A stretch of DNA of 64,000 bases from Guadua angustifolia (Eukaryota > Streptophyta > Magnoliopsida > Poales > Poaceae), in the NCBI GenBank assembly GCA_036346375.1, contig CM070511.1:2046001-2110000 (forward strand), in the 5' to 3' direction. Of this stretch, positions 24,001-36,200 are shown piece after piece; within the stretch, counting starts at the first letter, position 1; every line of letters starts with the position of its first letter. Both the position numbers and the translations under genes were made by a program. The notes beneath the pieces were generated by a model, which saw nothing but the letters and a program-made list of their open reading frames with translations, had not been told where the DNA came from and ran no database searches.

Positions 24001-24376
24001 ATGTACGCTGAGAACTGTGCGAGCGCCGAGTACATTAATGATGTCTCCACTTTTAGAAGAGCTGCAGAGGTAGATATGTCGAACAAGGGGGTGGAATTTA
24101 TACCTTGTCCATGCATTGACTATGAGAATCTCCGGATATTTCGAAATTCAGCGCAGATTGAAGCACACTTGATTCTACGGGGTTTCAAAAAGGAGTATAC
24201 ATGTTGGACCAGTTACGGTGAAGAGCAGATTACATAGGGACCAAGTAGTACTACTTTTGTGGACGAAGTCGACGATACTCTAGATATCGTCAACGATACT
24301 CCGGATGATATCGACTGTATTTTTGATGACAATCTGGATCAGATGCTATAGGATGCAGAAGGGAACCGTGATTAGC
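24001..24376 (+). pseudogene. CACTA transposase-associated domain (Transpos_assoc)
   Basis: FIPCPCIDYENLRIFRNSAQ and LILRGFKKEYTCWTSYGEEQ match the N-terminal zinc-binding transposase-associated domain of CACTA transposases (one cysteine of the usual CPCxDC is Tyr here). An in-frame stop follows at about 24237, and an acidic linker (DDTLDIVNDTPDDIDCIFDD) continues beyond it. A second stop precedes DAEGNRD, where the LTR insertion at 24382 cuts the frame. Confidence 0.75.
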
Positions 24377-24381
24377 GGGAG

Positions 24382-27300
24382 TGAAGGATCGAGATGGCGA
24401 ACAGAGGGAGGGTGAATGGTCGCAATAAAATTTTTCCACTCACAATATCCCAAAAGACTAACACAAAAGATCACCCAAAAAGATAAAGTTCTTGATTAGG
24501 AAAGCTAGCAGTACCTCTTTGGAGTAGGTGAAAGTGCCAGACTCAAAAGTTCCTCAAAAACAGACAGTCCAACCCAGAACAAAAATCAAAGCAACTTTTG
24601 ATTGGCTTAACAGAACTCCAAGAAACTTGGTAGATCTTGGGACAGTCAGAAACTTGATTCACATACTGATTTCCAGGACTAACCTCAAAGTTTCGACCTT
24701 TTTGCCTGAGAAGAGAGAGCACATCTAGAAAAGCAAGAAGAATAGGGAATTCAATTCACGACTTGCTCTTGAGATCTTTTGTCGGGACTCGGATATGCAA
24801 ATCTGAAACCCTCTATGTATTCTGCACTAGTGCACACAGTGGAAACATAGATGACATATCATTTCATACATCGAAATAACTAAGAAGAAGCAAATTATTA
24901 TTGAATAAAGCAAGCGACCTTATGGTCAAGGTTCATACACAAATGCCTCTTGGCTTAAGAAACAAATAAAATTGTTGCAGCGAAAATAAGATAACTTGGG
25001 CCATTCGACATGCCACAGGCAATCGTCTAGGGAAACGCCATCCTAGTCGACGTAGTCTTCATAGTACTTCTCCTCTTGATATTCATTACCTGGTCCTTCC
25101 TCAGCAACTGAACAACAAGGGCGTAAAGCCGTGAGTACAAAACGTACTCAGCAAGCCGTAGGGAATGATGCAATATATTCATGCACGGCTTGACAAAGGA
25201 TAGTCATATGGTTCATTTGCAGAAAGCAATAACTTGAATTTAAATACAATAAATAGATTGAAGGCAGATTGATAAAACAATAATAAATAACTGGTAAATC
25301 AATGGTAAACAACATGAACAGAATGGCGAGGCATCACCCTACATCATTCGAAACAAGTATCAACCATCAAATTCAACAGTATAGCTTGAGACAACAAAAC
25401 AACAGTGAACTTCCCGTTCACAACCCAACAATTCCACATTTCAAGAAACACTCTATACCCCGTGTGAAATCCCCGGGCTTGTTCATGACCGCGAACACGG
25501 CTATTCGAATAGTTTTACACTCTGCAGAGGTTGTACAGCTTTACCCACAAGACATGATCATCCCTTGGTGCCAAGCGCTACGAACACACTTCCTTTGGTG
25601 TGTCGGCAGAGAGATCACTACAAAGCCTTTACAATGCATATCTAAACTCAATCTTGCCTTCTAAGGTTTAGCCCTCGGGGCCCCTCTTGAGCCATGTGAG
25701 TCTACCCGTCCATCCCGGAACCCACACCAACAATTGGCAGTACCCAAGACTAGACATCACAAATTAATTAGCTAGATCTGTCCCATACCAGACTTATGGT
25801 TGCACGGTTAGGCCCAGTTCAATGGCACACAAGATTAAGTCCTTAAATTATCTCAGGCAAGACAACCACATCCCAATGTGCTAGACAGCACCCCCTTTAC
25901 TGCACGAACACTTGCCTGAGGGAAAACATTTTGTTCAACCAAGACCAATGGCATCCCCTGCCATGGTATAACAAGTTTTACAACAGTGGTCAACAGCCAC
26001 AATTCAATATCTCATTAAGTCAAGGTTAACATTAATTCATATGTGACATGAACCCCATCGTATGACTAAGCAGGTCTAAGCATAGCTACGTTAACCCAAT
26101 GTTGGTATTATGATTATGTCCAACTAGTAATGTCCCAACCTAAGGTTAACAATGAGTATATGTCATTCCAATAGTCAAGGTGGCATAACATCAATCAGGT
26201 GAATAGCTACTCCCAAAACTAAGCATTGATACACAAATAGCATGCAATTGTACAAAACAAAATAATTTTGCAAATATAGGTTCAACATGATCAAAGATTA
26301 CGACTTGCCTTGCTGATCAAGCGCTGAATCTTGGTCTTCAAAATATCTGTTTGCTTCCTCGGAATTCACGTCTACCGGAAAAATTAAGTAACGAAACCAA
26401 ATAAATACAAAACAAAGATACAAACAAGCTCAAAACTGAAAATAAATGGCTCTAGAAGGTAGAGCTCGATTTTACAAAAATTTAGAAATTTGAATCGCTC
26501 CAATCGGAGTTCGGATGAAGGAGAACAGGCTCCTGAAAGATTAAATTCAGAGAAAAATCCAAGGGGTGACACGTGGCAACATGTTATTGGCTGGAATTTT
26601 TGGTTTTTCGGGAAAATCAGAAAAAGAAAAGAAATGCCGACTGACGTGTGGGGCCCGCACATTAGTGGCTCGGCTCACCGTGGACCAGGATCACCGAGAG
26701 GACACGAGGGCGACGTGGCGAACTTTTTGATGTGGATGCCACGCGGCGATTAGAAATGAGGAGGCAATACGACCGGGCTCACACGCGGCGCTGACGTGGA
26801 TGACCACGTGTTGCGCATCGGCGCCTCAGTTGAATCGGATGGCAAAGAGATGAGGACGCTGGTGGCTGGACGTGGCAAGATCCGAGGCCTTGGCAGACGA
26901 TCGGACGGCTGGGCTTCACGGCGAAGAGCAACGGTGAGGCGGCGGCGCTATTCCGCCGGAGCCGAAGACGATGACACCGGACACGGCGAAGGACGGCCAG
27001 ATCGGGCGCGGGTTAAATGGGATTCGAGAGAGGACGACTCGACGAACCCAATCGTGCAAGCGGAGACGGCGGAGGCACATCGGAGAGGGCGAACGACAGC
27101 TATGAAGGTGTTCGGGGCGTCGGCGAACTTCGGCGAGCCCAATCTCGGTGGTGGCAACGTCTCGGGCGACGAGGAAGGAGGCGTTCGGCGCGACGCGGAG
27201 CGGGGAACCTCGGGATAGGGTCGGCGGCGCTTTAAATAGCCCCGGGAGGCGTGTAGGGCACGGAATCCGAGTGGCGACGCCTAGGGTTTTGCACTGGCAG

Positions 27301-28410
27301 CGACGGCGCGCGGGGCGACGTGGCTCCATCGGATCCGTCCATAGGGCGACGATCGGACGGGCTTCAACACACGGCGACGCGGGCAAACTTCGTCTGTTGG
27401 ATCGAAAACCACGGCGCTAGGGTTTCGCGATTGGTAGGAACGCGGTGAAAGGGAATAGACTCGTCAAGTTTGGCAAGGAGGAATAGGAGATGGGCCGCGA
27501 AAAAGGATTCGGCCCGAAAAGCTTTTGGGAATTTAAAATGTTTTTCCAATTAAGAAATTTCCAGAAATCCAATTAAATCCAAATAAATTCAAATAAATAG
27601 CAAATAAAATCCGAAAAATCTCCAAAAATACAGAAAAATTCCTTGAAGCACAAGGAACCCAACAAAAACTAGAAACCTTTGATTTTATGCATAGATTAAT
27701 CAAATTAAATCTTCTCATTATTAGAAAATTCAAATTAAGCTTTGATTAATTCCAAGAAAATACAGATGGTTCATTTTTTAAAAAATATTCCAAAACTCCA
27801 AAATTTGGGATGTTACATCTTTGATGACGGAAAGATCTTGAAAACTTGTCATAGCAAGCAAAGAACGCACAGAATCGAAACACCAGATCAACAACTTAAG
27901 AACATAAAAGGCGCAAGAAGGAAAGCATGTAGAAGGAGATGAATCAACTTGCATAAAGTAAATTTGCGTAACTTAAATTGCGAAAAGTAACTTGCATAAA
28001 GTAAATAACAAGAAGTAAAATGCAAGAATTGAAATCCTTGAGTGGAATTTGTATTTCTGGAAGGGAGGTTACAAAGCCACACACACAAAAGTGGGCAAAA
28101 CTCAACAGAGCGCTCAAAAACCTCTAAAACCCTTCTCGGATCACCTCACCCATCGAAGGCAACCCCTCCACACCTATTTCTGGCAGCACTCGGCACTTAG
28201 CACTTAGCCAAGGAAGAAAACCGGTCGAGAGGCTAAAAGGAAACACGACTTGGTTGGAAACCTATCAAAATGCTCTAGGTCAGATCAACCTTTAATCTAG
28301 TCTTCTACTCATCGGATCAATTTTCAATCTAGTCAATTACTCATCAGATCAACCTTTAATCTAGTCAATTGCTCATCACACAAAGGTATAGACCTCCACA
28401 TGGTCTTTCA
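24382..28410. mobile_element. Solo LTR (~1 kb) inserted in CACTA transposase, itself split by a 3-kb LTR
   Basis: It starts TGAAGGATCGAGATGGCGAA and ends ATGGTCTTTCA, with short inverted tips. GGGAG lies before (24377-24381) and AGGAG after (28411-28415), a 5-bp duplication with one mismatch. It interrupts the codons of the CACTA transposase between ...RE and YVKFRG, so the join can be read directly. Taking out 24780-27817 leaves 991 bp with no coding capacity. Confidence 0.8.
24780..27817 (-). mobile_element. 3.0-kb solo LTR, gypsy (del/Tekay-like) type
   Basis: Plus-strand ends are TGTCGGGACTCGG and GGGATGTTACA. A perfect 5-bp duplication TCTTT flanks it (24775-24779 and 27818-27822). On the minus strand the LTR starts TGTAACATCCCAAATTTTGG, a start common among long-LTR gypsy elements of grasses; lineage is inferred from this and from the 3-kb length. 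A GC-rich block at 26640-27420 contains long frames without domains, probably the LTR promoter region. No gag or pol. A diverged second copy is the outer element at 50476-57719. Confidence 0.85.
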
Positions 28411-28930
28411 AGGAGTATGTAAAATTCGGGGCTTGATGGACGACTCGGAGAAACCTTTGTTCCCGGATTGCAAGTCCAAATACACAAGGTTGTCGTGCGG
28501 CTTTGAACTGCTGAAATTAAAGGCAAGCAACGGTTGGTCCGACAAAGAGTTTCACTACCATAGGAGTGCATTAGCGGATATGCTTCCGAAAGAAACGAGT
28601 TTTACAATCACCTACAAAGCTAAAAAGGTTCTTTGTCCCTTGGGAATGGGAGTAGAAAGAATACATGTCTGTCCGAATGACTGTATCTTGTACCACAAAC
28701 AGTATGCAAACTTGCATGTATGTCCGGTGTGCAACGCATCCAAGTACAAGCGTAAAGATAGATCGGATGACGACGATGAGGGTATAGAGGTGAAGAAAGG
28801 ACCTCCTGCTAAGGTGGCGTGATATCTGCCTATAATTCCCCGTTTGAAGCGGTTGTTTGCGAACCCAAAAGAGGCAAAATTGCTTCGATGGCACTCGGAT
28901 GAGCGTAAGAACGATGTTATATATATCGTC
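28411..28930 (+). pseudogene. CACTA TNP2-like transposase fragment (Transposase_21)
   Basis: After the LTR insertion the frame resumes: IRGLMDDSEKPLFPDC, LLKLKASNGWSDK, ADMLPKE, then AKKVLCPLGMGVERIHVCPN and CILYHKQYANLHVCPVCNAS. This is the conserved N-terminal half of plant TNP2 transposases. One base is missing at about 28430 compared with the expected reading. A stop follows KVA at 28820, after which LKRLFANPKEAKLLRWHSDE can be read and then homology ends. The catalytic part downstream is deleted. Confidence 0.85.
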
Positions 28931-29024
28931 CTTGATTTTGTATATGTAGATACATGATCTAGGAAGCAATAATAAGGAAAGAACCGGTGGGTTTCGTTGA
29001 CCCACACATAATGTCCAAGCAAAC

Positions 29025-29640
29025 ATGGACGAAAATAAACAATTCGTCTACGAGTACGTGGAAAAAGTACTACTGACTTATTTGAACAAAAAAAAATCAT
29101 ACTTGTACCCTATAACCAGGGGTAAGTGCTTCGTTCAAATGCTATACACGTTGATTTCTACTATATATCTCACTTCGAAGTTAGGTTCACTGACCATGAT
29201 GACATACCTATGTAGGTTTCACTGGGTTCTACTCATAATTATACCGAGACAGAACCGGATAATTTATCTTGATTCAAGAAAGAGAGGCACTCACGATTTG
29301 AAGCCTATCAGATATTTGCTCGACACGTCGTTCGGTGTCTACAAATCGAGGGGAGGGCCACACAAGAAGGGCACAGCCACTCTAAAGTATACTTTTGACT
29401 TTCTGGTATCCGATAGTATGTAATAATCTTTCACACTCCGTTATAATATCTTTGGAACTAATTAAACTATTATGTTTTGGCAGTGCCACCAGCAGCCAAT
29501 GGGCACTAACATATGTGGATTTTATGTTTGCCACAACATGGCACTCCTCCTTGGTGCCTAGCAGACTAATGTCATCCAGGCCTATCAATCTTGCAATAAA
29601 TGTCTCCACTTATTAATTTATATACACGCGAGACTTTACT
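29025..29640 (+). pseudogene. Ulp1-like (C48) protease domain of the CACTA element
   Basis: FHWVLLIIIPRQNRIIYLDS carries the His region and Asp of the C48 cysteine-protease fold often encoded by CACTA elements. A probable intron at 29414-29481 (GTATGT...TTGGCAG) joins it to CHQQPMGTNICGFYVCHNM, which holds the catalytic Cys. Only C-terminal pieces remain, and a stop follows MALLLGA. The domain is often seen in a second ORF of grass CACTA elements; here it sits directly beside the truncated transposase. Confidence 0.7.
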
Positions 29641-30157
29641 TTTCTCATTGATGAGCTTGGCAATGCGCTAAACGCATTGAAGCAGTGACTTTCGAAGTAT
29701 TCGAGGACAGATCTATGCCTTCTTGATGTGTGAGGTCTTAAATCCAAAGGGCAGATGTTACTCAGGGCTCAACGAATCATGAGTTGTGAATTTGTTACTT
29801 AACCGTACATTAAGATTAATTTGTGAACCTTGTGATGTGAATTTGTCATTTGTATTTCTGAATCCAATTGGTTAGTACATATGTCAGTTGATTTGAAATG
29901 GATGCGTTGTATGTTGTGTAACATGTGATTGGAGTACATTTTTTAAATTTATGTCATAATAATATAATGGTCATTATGTGTGTACTGTTATTTGTTTCAG
30001 AAGGCATGGCTAGTAATTCCTGAGGCTAGCCAATAAATTAAAAATTAATAAAAAAATAAAAAATCAATATCACAGACGGTTCTAATGAATAACCGTCTAT
30101 GAAGAGGCTCAAATCACAAACGGTTTCGAATTGAAACCGTCTGTAAAGAGGCCGAGA

Positions 30158-30300
30158 TCACACTCCGTTATAATACCTTCTAGAACATGGCTATTAGTCT
30201 GTTAGTCTTGTTAGTTTCTTCCCTTTGTAACTATATATTTGTAACTACACATGATTCAATACTGAGTGTGAGGATATAATTATGCTCAACTTCAGCTTAC
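30158..30300 (+). other. Possible end of the split copia element
   Basis: Beyond the CACTA subterminal repeats, TTTCTTCCCTTTGTAACTAT and nearby ATTCAATACTGAGTGTGAGG look like the polyadenylation side of a copia LTR. This would be the right-hand part of the element broken at 23247. Support is by resemblance only. Confidence 0.35.
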
Positions 30301-30576
30301 GTGCCTCACCACGCTCCAACGTCTCCGGCCTCATCATCTCTTGTGAGTTGCGACTGACTGACTGACTGACAGTCTTGCGAAGACGAAATTAAGGAAACTT
30401 GCACCCTCCGCAGCTGCAAACCATGAAACCAAGATTGGTCAAAAATAGAAGAAGAAAACATTTTTCCGCCTGCTACATGTATAGTACGTACACTCCATTT
30501 AATTTTTACTCTTGGAAATGGAATAGCACTCACTCCATGTTTCAGTCGTCATGCATCATGTTACAGGATACATACT

Positions 30577-31331
30577 TCGTATATTAAAGATCGCAGAGTT
30601 CCCGGCCGGAGAGCGCGTCCACGCGTCTCTTTTGGCACTTTTGCAAAAAACCTCCCTATTTCTCGAAATTACGGATAGGTCCCTGTAAGTTACGAATAGG
30701 TCCTTCGCGATTTTTTGTGAGAGAAAGATTTTCTTTTCTAAATCGCATTTGGGTCCCTCGTGCGCCGTTTTACGGAAAAACCCTCCCGTTAAATTCAAAT
30801 CGCGAACAAACCCTTTTCTAATTTTTCAGGATAGCGAATAGGTTCAAAAACGTAACATTTAGGTCCTTACTCTTTACGTCTAGGTCCTTTCTCCGTTTTT
30901 CGCGGAAAAAAAATGTTTTCGTCACCGTAAAAATGTGTTCACTCTATCTCTAGACTTTTTCCTCCGTTCTTTCCGAAAAAATATTTTCGTGCTCGCTTTT
31001 CCTCGTTTTTCCTAAAAATATTTTCGTGGTCCGTTTTCTCCGAGAAAAACACAAATTTGTTTTTTTGTTCACGCAGCGCGCGCCGCCGCTTAGTCCTTTC
31101 TCCATTTTTCCGAAAAAATGTTTTCGTGCTCCGTTTTTCCCTAAAAATGTTTTTGTGCTCGCTTTTCCTCGCTTCCAAAAAAAAAGAATCGTGGTCCGTT
31201 TTTCTCGAGAAAACACAAATTTATTTTTGTTCACGCGTGCGCAAAATTTGTTTTCGTGATCTATTTTTCTCCTAAAAAAAACGTTTTTTTTTCGTTCACG
31301 CCGCGGCGTCTTGCCGCGCTTATTGTTCTAG
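30577..31331 (+). mobile_element. Helitron, shared-5'-half family, copy 1
   Basis: The 3' end has a CGCGGC-GTCTT-GCCGCG hairpin, then CTTATTGTTCTAG followed by T. The 5' end near TCGTATATTAAAG is approximate. The first half (about 30600-30960; GGTCCTTCGCGATTTTTT, TTTTTCAGGATAGCGAATAG) is shared with copies 2 and 3. The second half consists of two to three diverged tandem modules, each running from CGAAAAAATATTTTCGTG-like to TTCACGC. No Rep/helicase is encoded. Confidence 0.75.
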
Positions 31332-32139
31332 TAATTACTTATAGGCTGGCTCTGAAAGCGGCATCAGCAGAAACGCACGGAGGGGGAACTGGAAATGGCT
31401 TTAATTTGCCGTAAGAGAAGAGAGCAATGGTGGCAGCTCTGCCTTCTTCCTTCCCCAGCCTGGCTTCTTCCTTCCTTCCTTTCCTTCTCTCTGAGAATGC
31501 CAACCCAGCATGCGTTGTCTATGGAGAGAACAAACAAAAAACAAAAAAGGAACAAAGAGGAAGCAGCGGTTAGGACTGTGCCAGATGTCTAATTTTTTTG
31601 GCACGCTGCAATATTTTTTTTCTACGTGTAAAACATTTTTTTCTTACGCGTGAAACATTTTCCTTCGATAGCAATAGAAATGTACGCGCGAGAAAAAATG
31701 TTGCAGAAGTTGAAAAAAATATTGCAAAAGTTAGAAAAAATATTGCACCGAGCGTTTGACGAAGTATGCTGAGATCCATCGTCCAGGTGCTAGTTCTCAC
31801 CGTATATATATGACCACTTTATATCAGTTGACGCGGAAATGGTACGTACTGGCAGCCCGGTAGTGGCGCAGTATCGATTACAATGGTTGAATCACCTCAC
31901 TCACCTGCATGATTCGATCACAGGTATTAGCCCTAAATCGAACGGCACCAGTCGTCATGGTGATACGGAGGAGTCTAGGTGTCGCCATGGGGGGACCCAC
32001 CCGCCGACCAATCAACCCCCACGTTCCCCATCGCCGTCTTCCGTGGCAAGCCTCCTCCCTCCATCCATTTCTTGTTTTATTTAATTATTATCACTAATTC
32101 TTTTTTCTTAGGAGTAGAAATAGGGACTTCAAATTCATT
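31332..32139. other. Gene-free region upstream of the OSCA gene
   Basis: At 31600-31750 the words GCAATATTTTTTT/AAAAAATATTGCA and CGTGTAAAACATT/AATGTTGCAG form an inverted-repeat-like stretch of unknown origin. A TATA-like TATATATATGA lies at 31804, far from the coding start. Confidence 0.45.
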
Positions 32140-33245
32140 AACTACAGTACTCCGCCCTCTCGCTCGGACGGAAAGCAAGGCTGGCTTTATTCCGATTCCG
32201 ACTCCACAGCACCTCTCCTCTCCTCGCCTCAACTCCAATCCGATCTCCAGGTTTGATGATCTCTCGCATCTCCTCTCTGGTTCTTCGCCATTGCCTTGCC
32301 GCGCTCGTCAAGGTGACGGTAGCTTCTTCCTTCCGCGCTCTTCCCCGCTCATGCTCCGGATTAATTTTTCCTCTTTTTTCTCCTGATTTTTCGGTCGCTT
32401 AATGGTGTAGGGTTTTTGCGGAATCGAGGCGGCGTTTCCTGGATTGGGCGGACGCCCGTCGACTTTGAGGTAGGTGGTTGCTCCCCACCATTTTTTTTTC
32501 TTCTCGTTTGCTAGCTTGAGAGATTGTTCTAGCTGACGAAATCCTCGCGCGGATTCCAGTAAAGCGGTAGTAGATGCTTGGATGCGATGCTGGGTTCTCC
32601 GTTTGTTCCCGCATTCTATTTCTTCAGCGATTCCCCGAGTTCCAACTTTTTTAATTGCACTTAACGGGAGAAAGCCTGCGGTTACCTTTTGTTGTTTTTT
32701 TTTTCCTACTCCGATTTTTGATGTTTTGTAGATTAGGTATTTAGTAGGGACTTCCAAGTAATCGAGTTTCGGTCGCGTGGTAGTTAATCTAGAGTGGCTG
32801 AAACTGATTCCCATGATCGAATCCCATCTACCTGTTGTGAATTAGACAGCTTGGATTCGTGCGGTTCCGGTTAACGATGTTGACCGCGCTCTCACATCAT
32901 ATTTGATATATTATGAATAAGGCTGATTTGGGCACAAGACCTTGGTTGTCCTGTTGCACTTTCACCCTGAGGCAATTGGCTGCACCTTCAAATCCGATGT
33001 AACTGGTGAACTTTGTGAGGCACGTCTGAGATGCACATATGCTTATCATGGGATTGGTTTTCGGACGTAGAGACTGGCAGCGATGCTGTTGTGCAGTTAT
33101 TCGATGGAGACTTTGTAACCATTTTATATTTCTGTGCTAAATGTGTTACAGTAATCTTTTTCCTGCAGGTGCTGAGGGTATCAAGGATGTTTGCGCTTGT
33201 GTTTAGATGACATAGGGTTAAGGTGCTGCGACTGGATAGGAAGTG
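32140..33245 (+). other. 5' leader with intron of the OSCA gene
   Basis: CT-rich sequence at 32160-32300 looks like a plant 5' UTR exon. A clear acceptor TTTTTCCTGCAG ends at 33168, followed by a 77-base UTR exon segment up to the ATG at 33246. The donor lies somewhere near 32250-32315 and is not resolved. Confidence 0.5.
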
Positions 33246-36200
33246 ATGAAAATCAGCGCACTTCTGACCTCTGCGGGCATTAACATTGGCCTCTCTGTGC
33301 TTTTTCTGTCGCTCTATTCTGTTCTGAGGAAGCAGCCAGCTAATGTCAGGGTCTACTTTGGACGGAGGATTGCTGAGGAGCATAATCGGCTCCGAGAGGC
33401 TTTTATTTTGGAGAGATTTATTCCGTCCACTGGCTGGATTGTGAAGGCCCTGCAGTGCACTGAGGAAGAGATCTTGGCTGCTGCTGGGTTGGATGCTGTT
33501 GTTTTCAATAGAATTCTTGTATTCAGGTAATACAGGACTTCATTTTGACCTCCATGTATCCCTTTGTACCATTTTGTTGGTTCCGGACTTCCAGTACAAG
33601 TCAGTATGTGATTGCTGAGTTTTTGAACATCTATATGGGATATGAATCAGAAGGAGAAGAAAACTTATAACCGTGACTGCTGCATCTAAAACAGAACTTC
33701 TTGATATGCTTGCACATCCTGTCTCTTCTCTTTTTTTAAATGGGAGGTTGCATATCCTGTCTTAATTTTTTAAAATTTATTTAGGTTTCTTTTCCCCTAT
33801 TTTCTTTAATCTCAATAACAAAATTTGCATGCTAATACATTTGTTTTTCAACAGCATACGCATCTTCTCCCTAGCTGCCCTTCTGTGTGTTTTTGGAATT
33901 CTTCCACTGAATTATTTTGGTCAAGATATACATCATGTTCGGATTCCTTCAGAATCGTTGGACATCTTTACAATCGGAAATGTGCAAGTGAGATCAAGAT
34001 GGTGAGCTGAGCATCTTGTTTTAGTTTTACTGTAAGGTGGTTTTTACCAATGGTTGAAGTGATATTTACTCTGCGTTGATTATTGGTATTTACAGTGTTT
34101 TCTTGTTTTGCCTTTAATCAGAGTTGATTAGTCCCTTTTATTTCTTCACTCTTCAAAACTTTAGAAATAGACATAGTATGGTAGAACGATATACATGCTT
34201 TCATGTTCAGTTTATGTGCTGATTCATTGCATTGCAGGCTTTGGGTCCATTGTCTATCCCTGTATATAATATCTGGAGTAGCCTGCATTCTCCTTTATCT
34301 TGTAAGTTTTTTGCCCATCGGAATTACCGAAAGGTTCTACCTCATATTCGGGAACACAATTAATGTTGTTTTTCTACCTGGCCTTTTAGGAGTACAAGCA
34401 CATTGCTAGCCTGAGGCTCCTTCATCTTACTAGATGTAATGATGTTCTTGTCTACCTGATATTTTTAGGAGTACAAGCACATTGCTAGGCTGAGGCTTCT
34501 TCATCTTACACGTGCAACACCCAATCCGAGCCATTTTACTGTCCTTGTTCGTGGAATACCAAAGACAACTAAAGAATCATGCAGTAATGCTGTTGATGAT
34601 TTCTTCACCAAGTATCATGCGTCCAGTTACCTATTCCATCAAGTTGTTTACAAAGTTGGGAAAATTCAGAAGATAATGGTAAGCAATACTCAAAGACACG
34701 GGCCATATAAAAATCGCCGATTTTTTTTTTTGAAAAAAAAGAATAACATTTCTAATTGTTTGGGGAAAATGTATCAGTACTGCTAAGACAGTTGATATGA
34801 TTTAACGTTGTTACTTGTAGGCTTACTCTTCTCATAGTTGGATGATCACTATGGCAGATAAATAGATAATGTAAAACCCTACCTAAGATATTGCACATGC
34901 CTTTCCATTTTTTTTTTTAATCTCCAGTTTCATGAAGTGGTAATGTATACATTTTAGTCTGCATCTTTGTATTTCTTTCTGCTTTTGGTGTAAATCTATT
35001 TCATCCTCTGACAGACTGGTGCAAAGAAGGCATATAAGAAATTCAAACATTTCACAGACACCACTGTCGATCAGAGCTGCAGAGCAATTACATACCGATG
35101 TTGTCTTTGTGGAGCCTCTTCGAATTCTTTCCAATTGTTGCACACCGAATTTGAGCAGAATAAGGGGAAAGTTGACCTGAACGATTCCAGCTTGAATGTG
35201 GATGATGAGGTTCAACTTACAATATTGCATATATTGGTTTTTTTACTAAATTTATCAATAAGTCAGTATAAATAGTAACTTTAATTGTGGAATTTTACAC
35301 AGGAATGTGCAGCTGCTTTTGTATTTTTCAAAACTCGGTATGCTGCACTTGTTGCATCAGAAATACTTCAAACATCTAACCCTATGAAATGGGTTACTAA
35401 TCTAGCTCCAGAACCAGATGATGTGTATTGGTCAAATCTTTGGTTACCCTACAAGCAGCTTTGGATTCGCCGAATAGCTACACTCCTAGGTTCTATCGTT
35501 TTTATGTTCTTATTTCTGATACCAGTGACATTTATACAAGGATTATCTCAGCTAGAGCAGTTGCAGCAGAAGCTTCCTTTCCTTAAGGCGATATTGAAGA
35601 AGTAAGTACCTAAGTTGTTCTGAAAGTGACCTCTTGTCACTGTTCCCCTAGGCGGCCACCTAGCTGCCTAGGCCGATTTATCCCGCATAGGCAGCCACCT
35701 AGCCTGCCTAATCGGCATTCGGCGCTAGGCGCCGGTCTGCTGCCCGATTAGCACCTAGTGCCTTGATGAACACTGCCTGTTGTTAGTATAAAGTTCATCT
35801 TCATGTCTAGTGACATGTAACAGTGTGCAACAGATCTCATCCAGAACTGAAACAATATATCCAATTGTTAAGATTTAGACCGATTAACATATTCTGAAGT
35901 TACTCTACTCAAATATGCAAATGAACATAGTTTGATGTATCTTGTGCTTTGAGGTGTTGTTGAGGCACTTTTCAACATAGAAATATGGCCTTTGTTCATT
36001 TGTATGCGGCATCTATTAACTACTCTTCCATGTGCAGGAAATACATGAGCCAGCTAGTAACTGGATACCTTCCCAGTGTTATACTGCAAATATTTCTATA
36101 CACCGTTGCTCCAACAATGATACTATTTTCTACATTAGAGGGGCCTGCATCTCACAGTGAAAGGAAGAGGAGTGCTTGCTGTAAAGTGCTGTACTTCACA

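Larger units (their letters stand above)
23248..30157 (+). mobile_element. Defective CACTA (En/Spm) element with nested LTR insertions
   Basis: The left side holds subterminal repeats: a 43-bp unit (GCGATGTCATCACATC then TAGACGGT...CCGTCT) is present twice at 23248-23333. The right side (30065-30150) has CACAGACGGTT...AACCGTCT units in the matching style. Between them are a transposase-associated domain (24001-24376), a TNP2-like transposase part (28411-28930) and a Ulp1-like domain (29025-29640). Exact CACTA termini and 3-bp duplications were not found, so both boundaries are approximate. Removing the LTR insertion at 24382-28410 leaves about 2.9 kb, much shorter than an autonomous element; most of TNP2 is missing. 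Confidence 0.8.

Noticed and set aside
26796..27218. 140-codon open frame as a gene
   Set aside because: It lies in the GC-rich part of a solo LTR bounded by TCTTT duplications and has no domain; long frames are expected in GC-rich DNA.
30939..31275. Lys/Arg/Phe-rich frames on both strands
   Set aside because: They arise from the A/T-run tandem modules of a Helitron 3' half and have no protein features.
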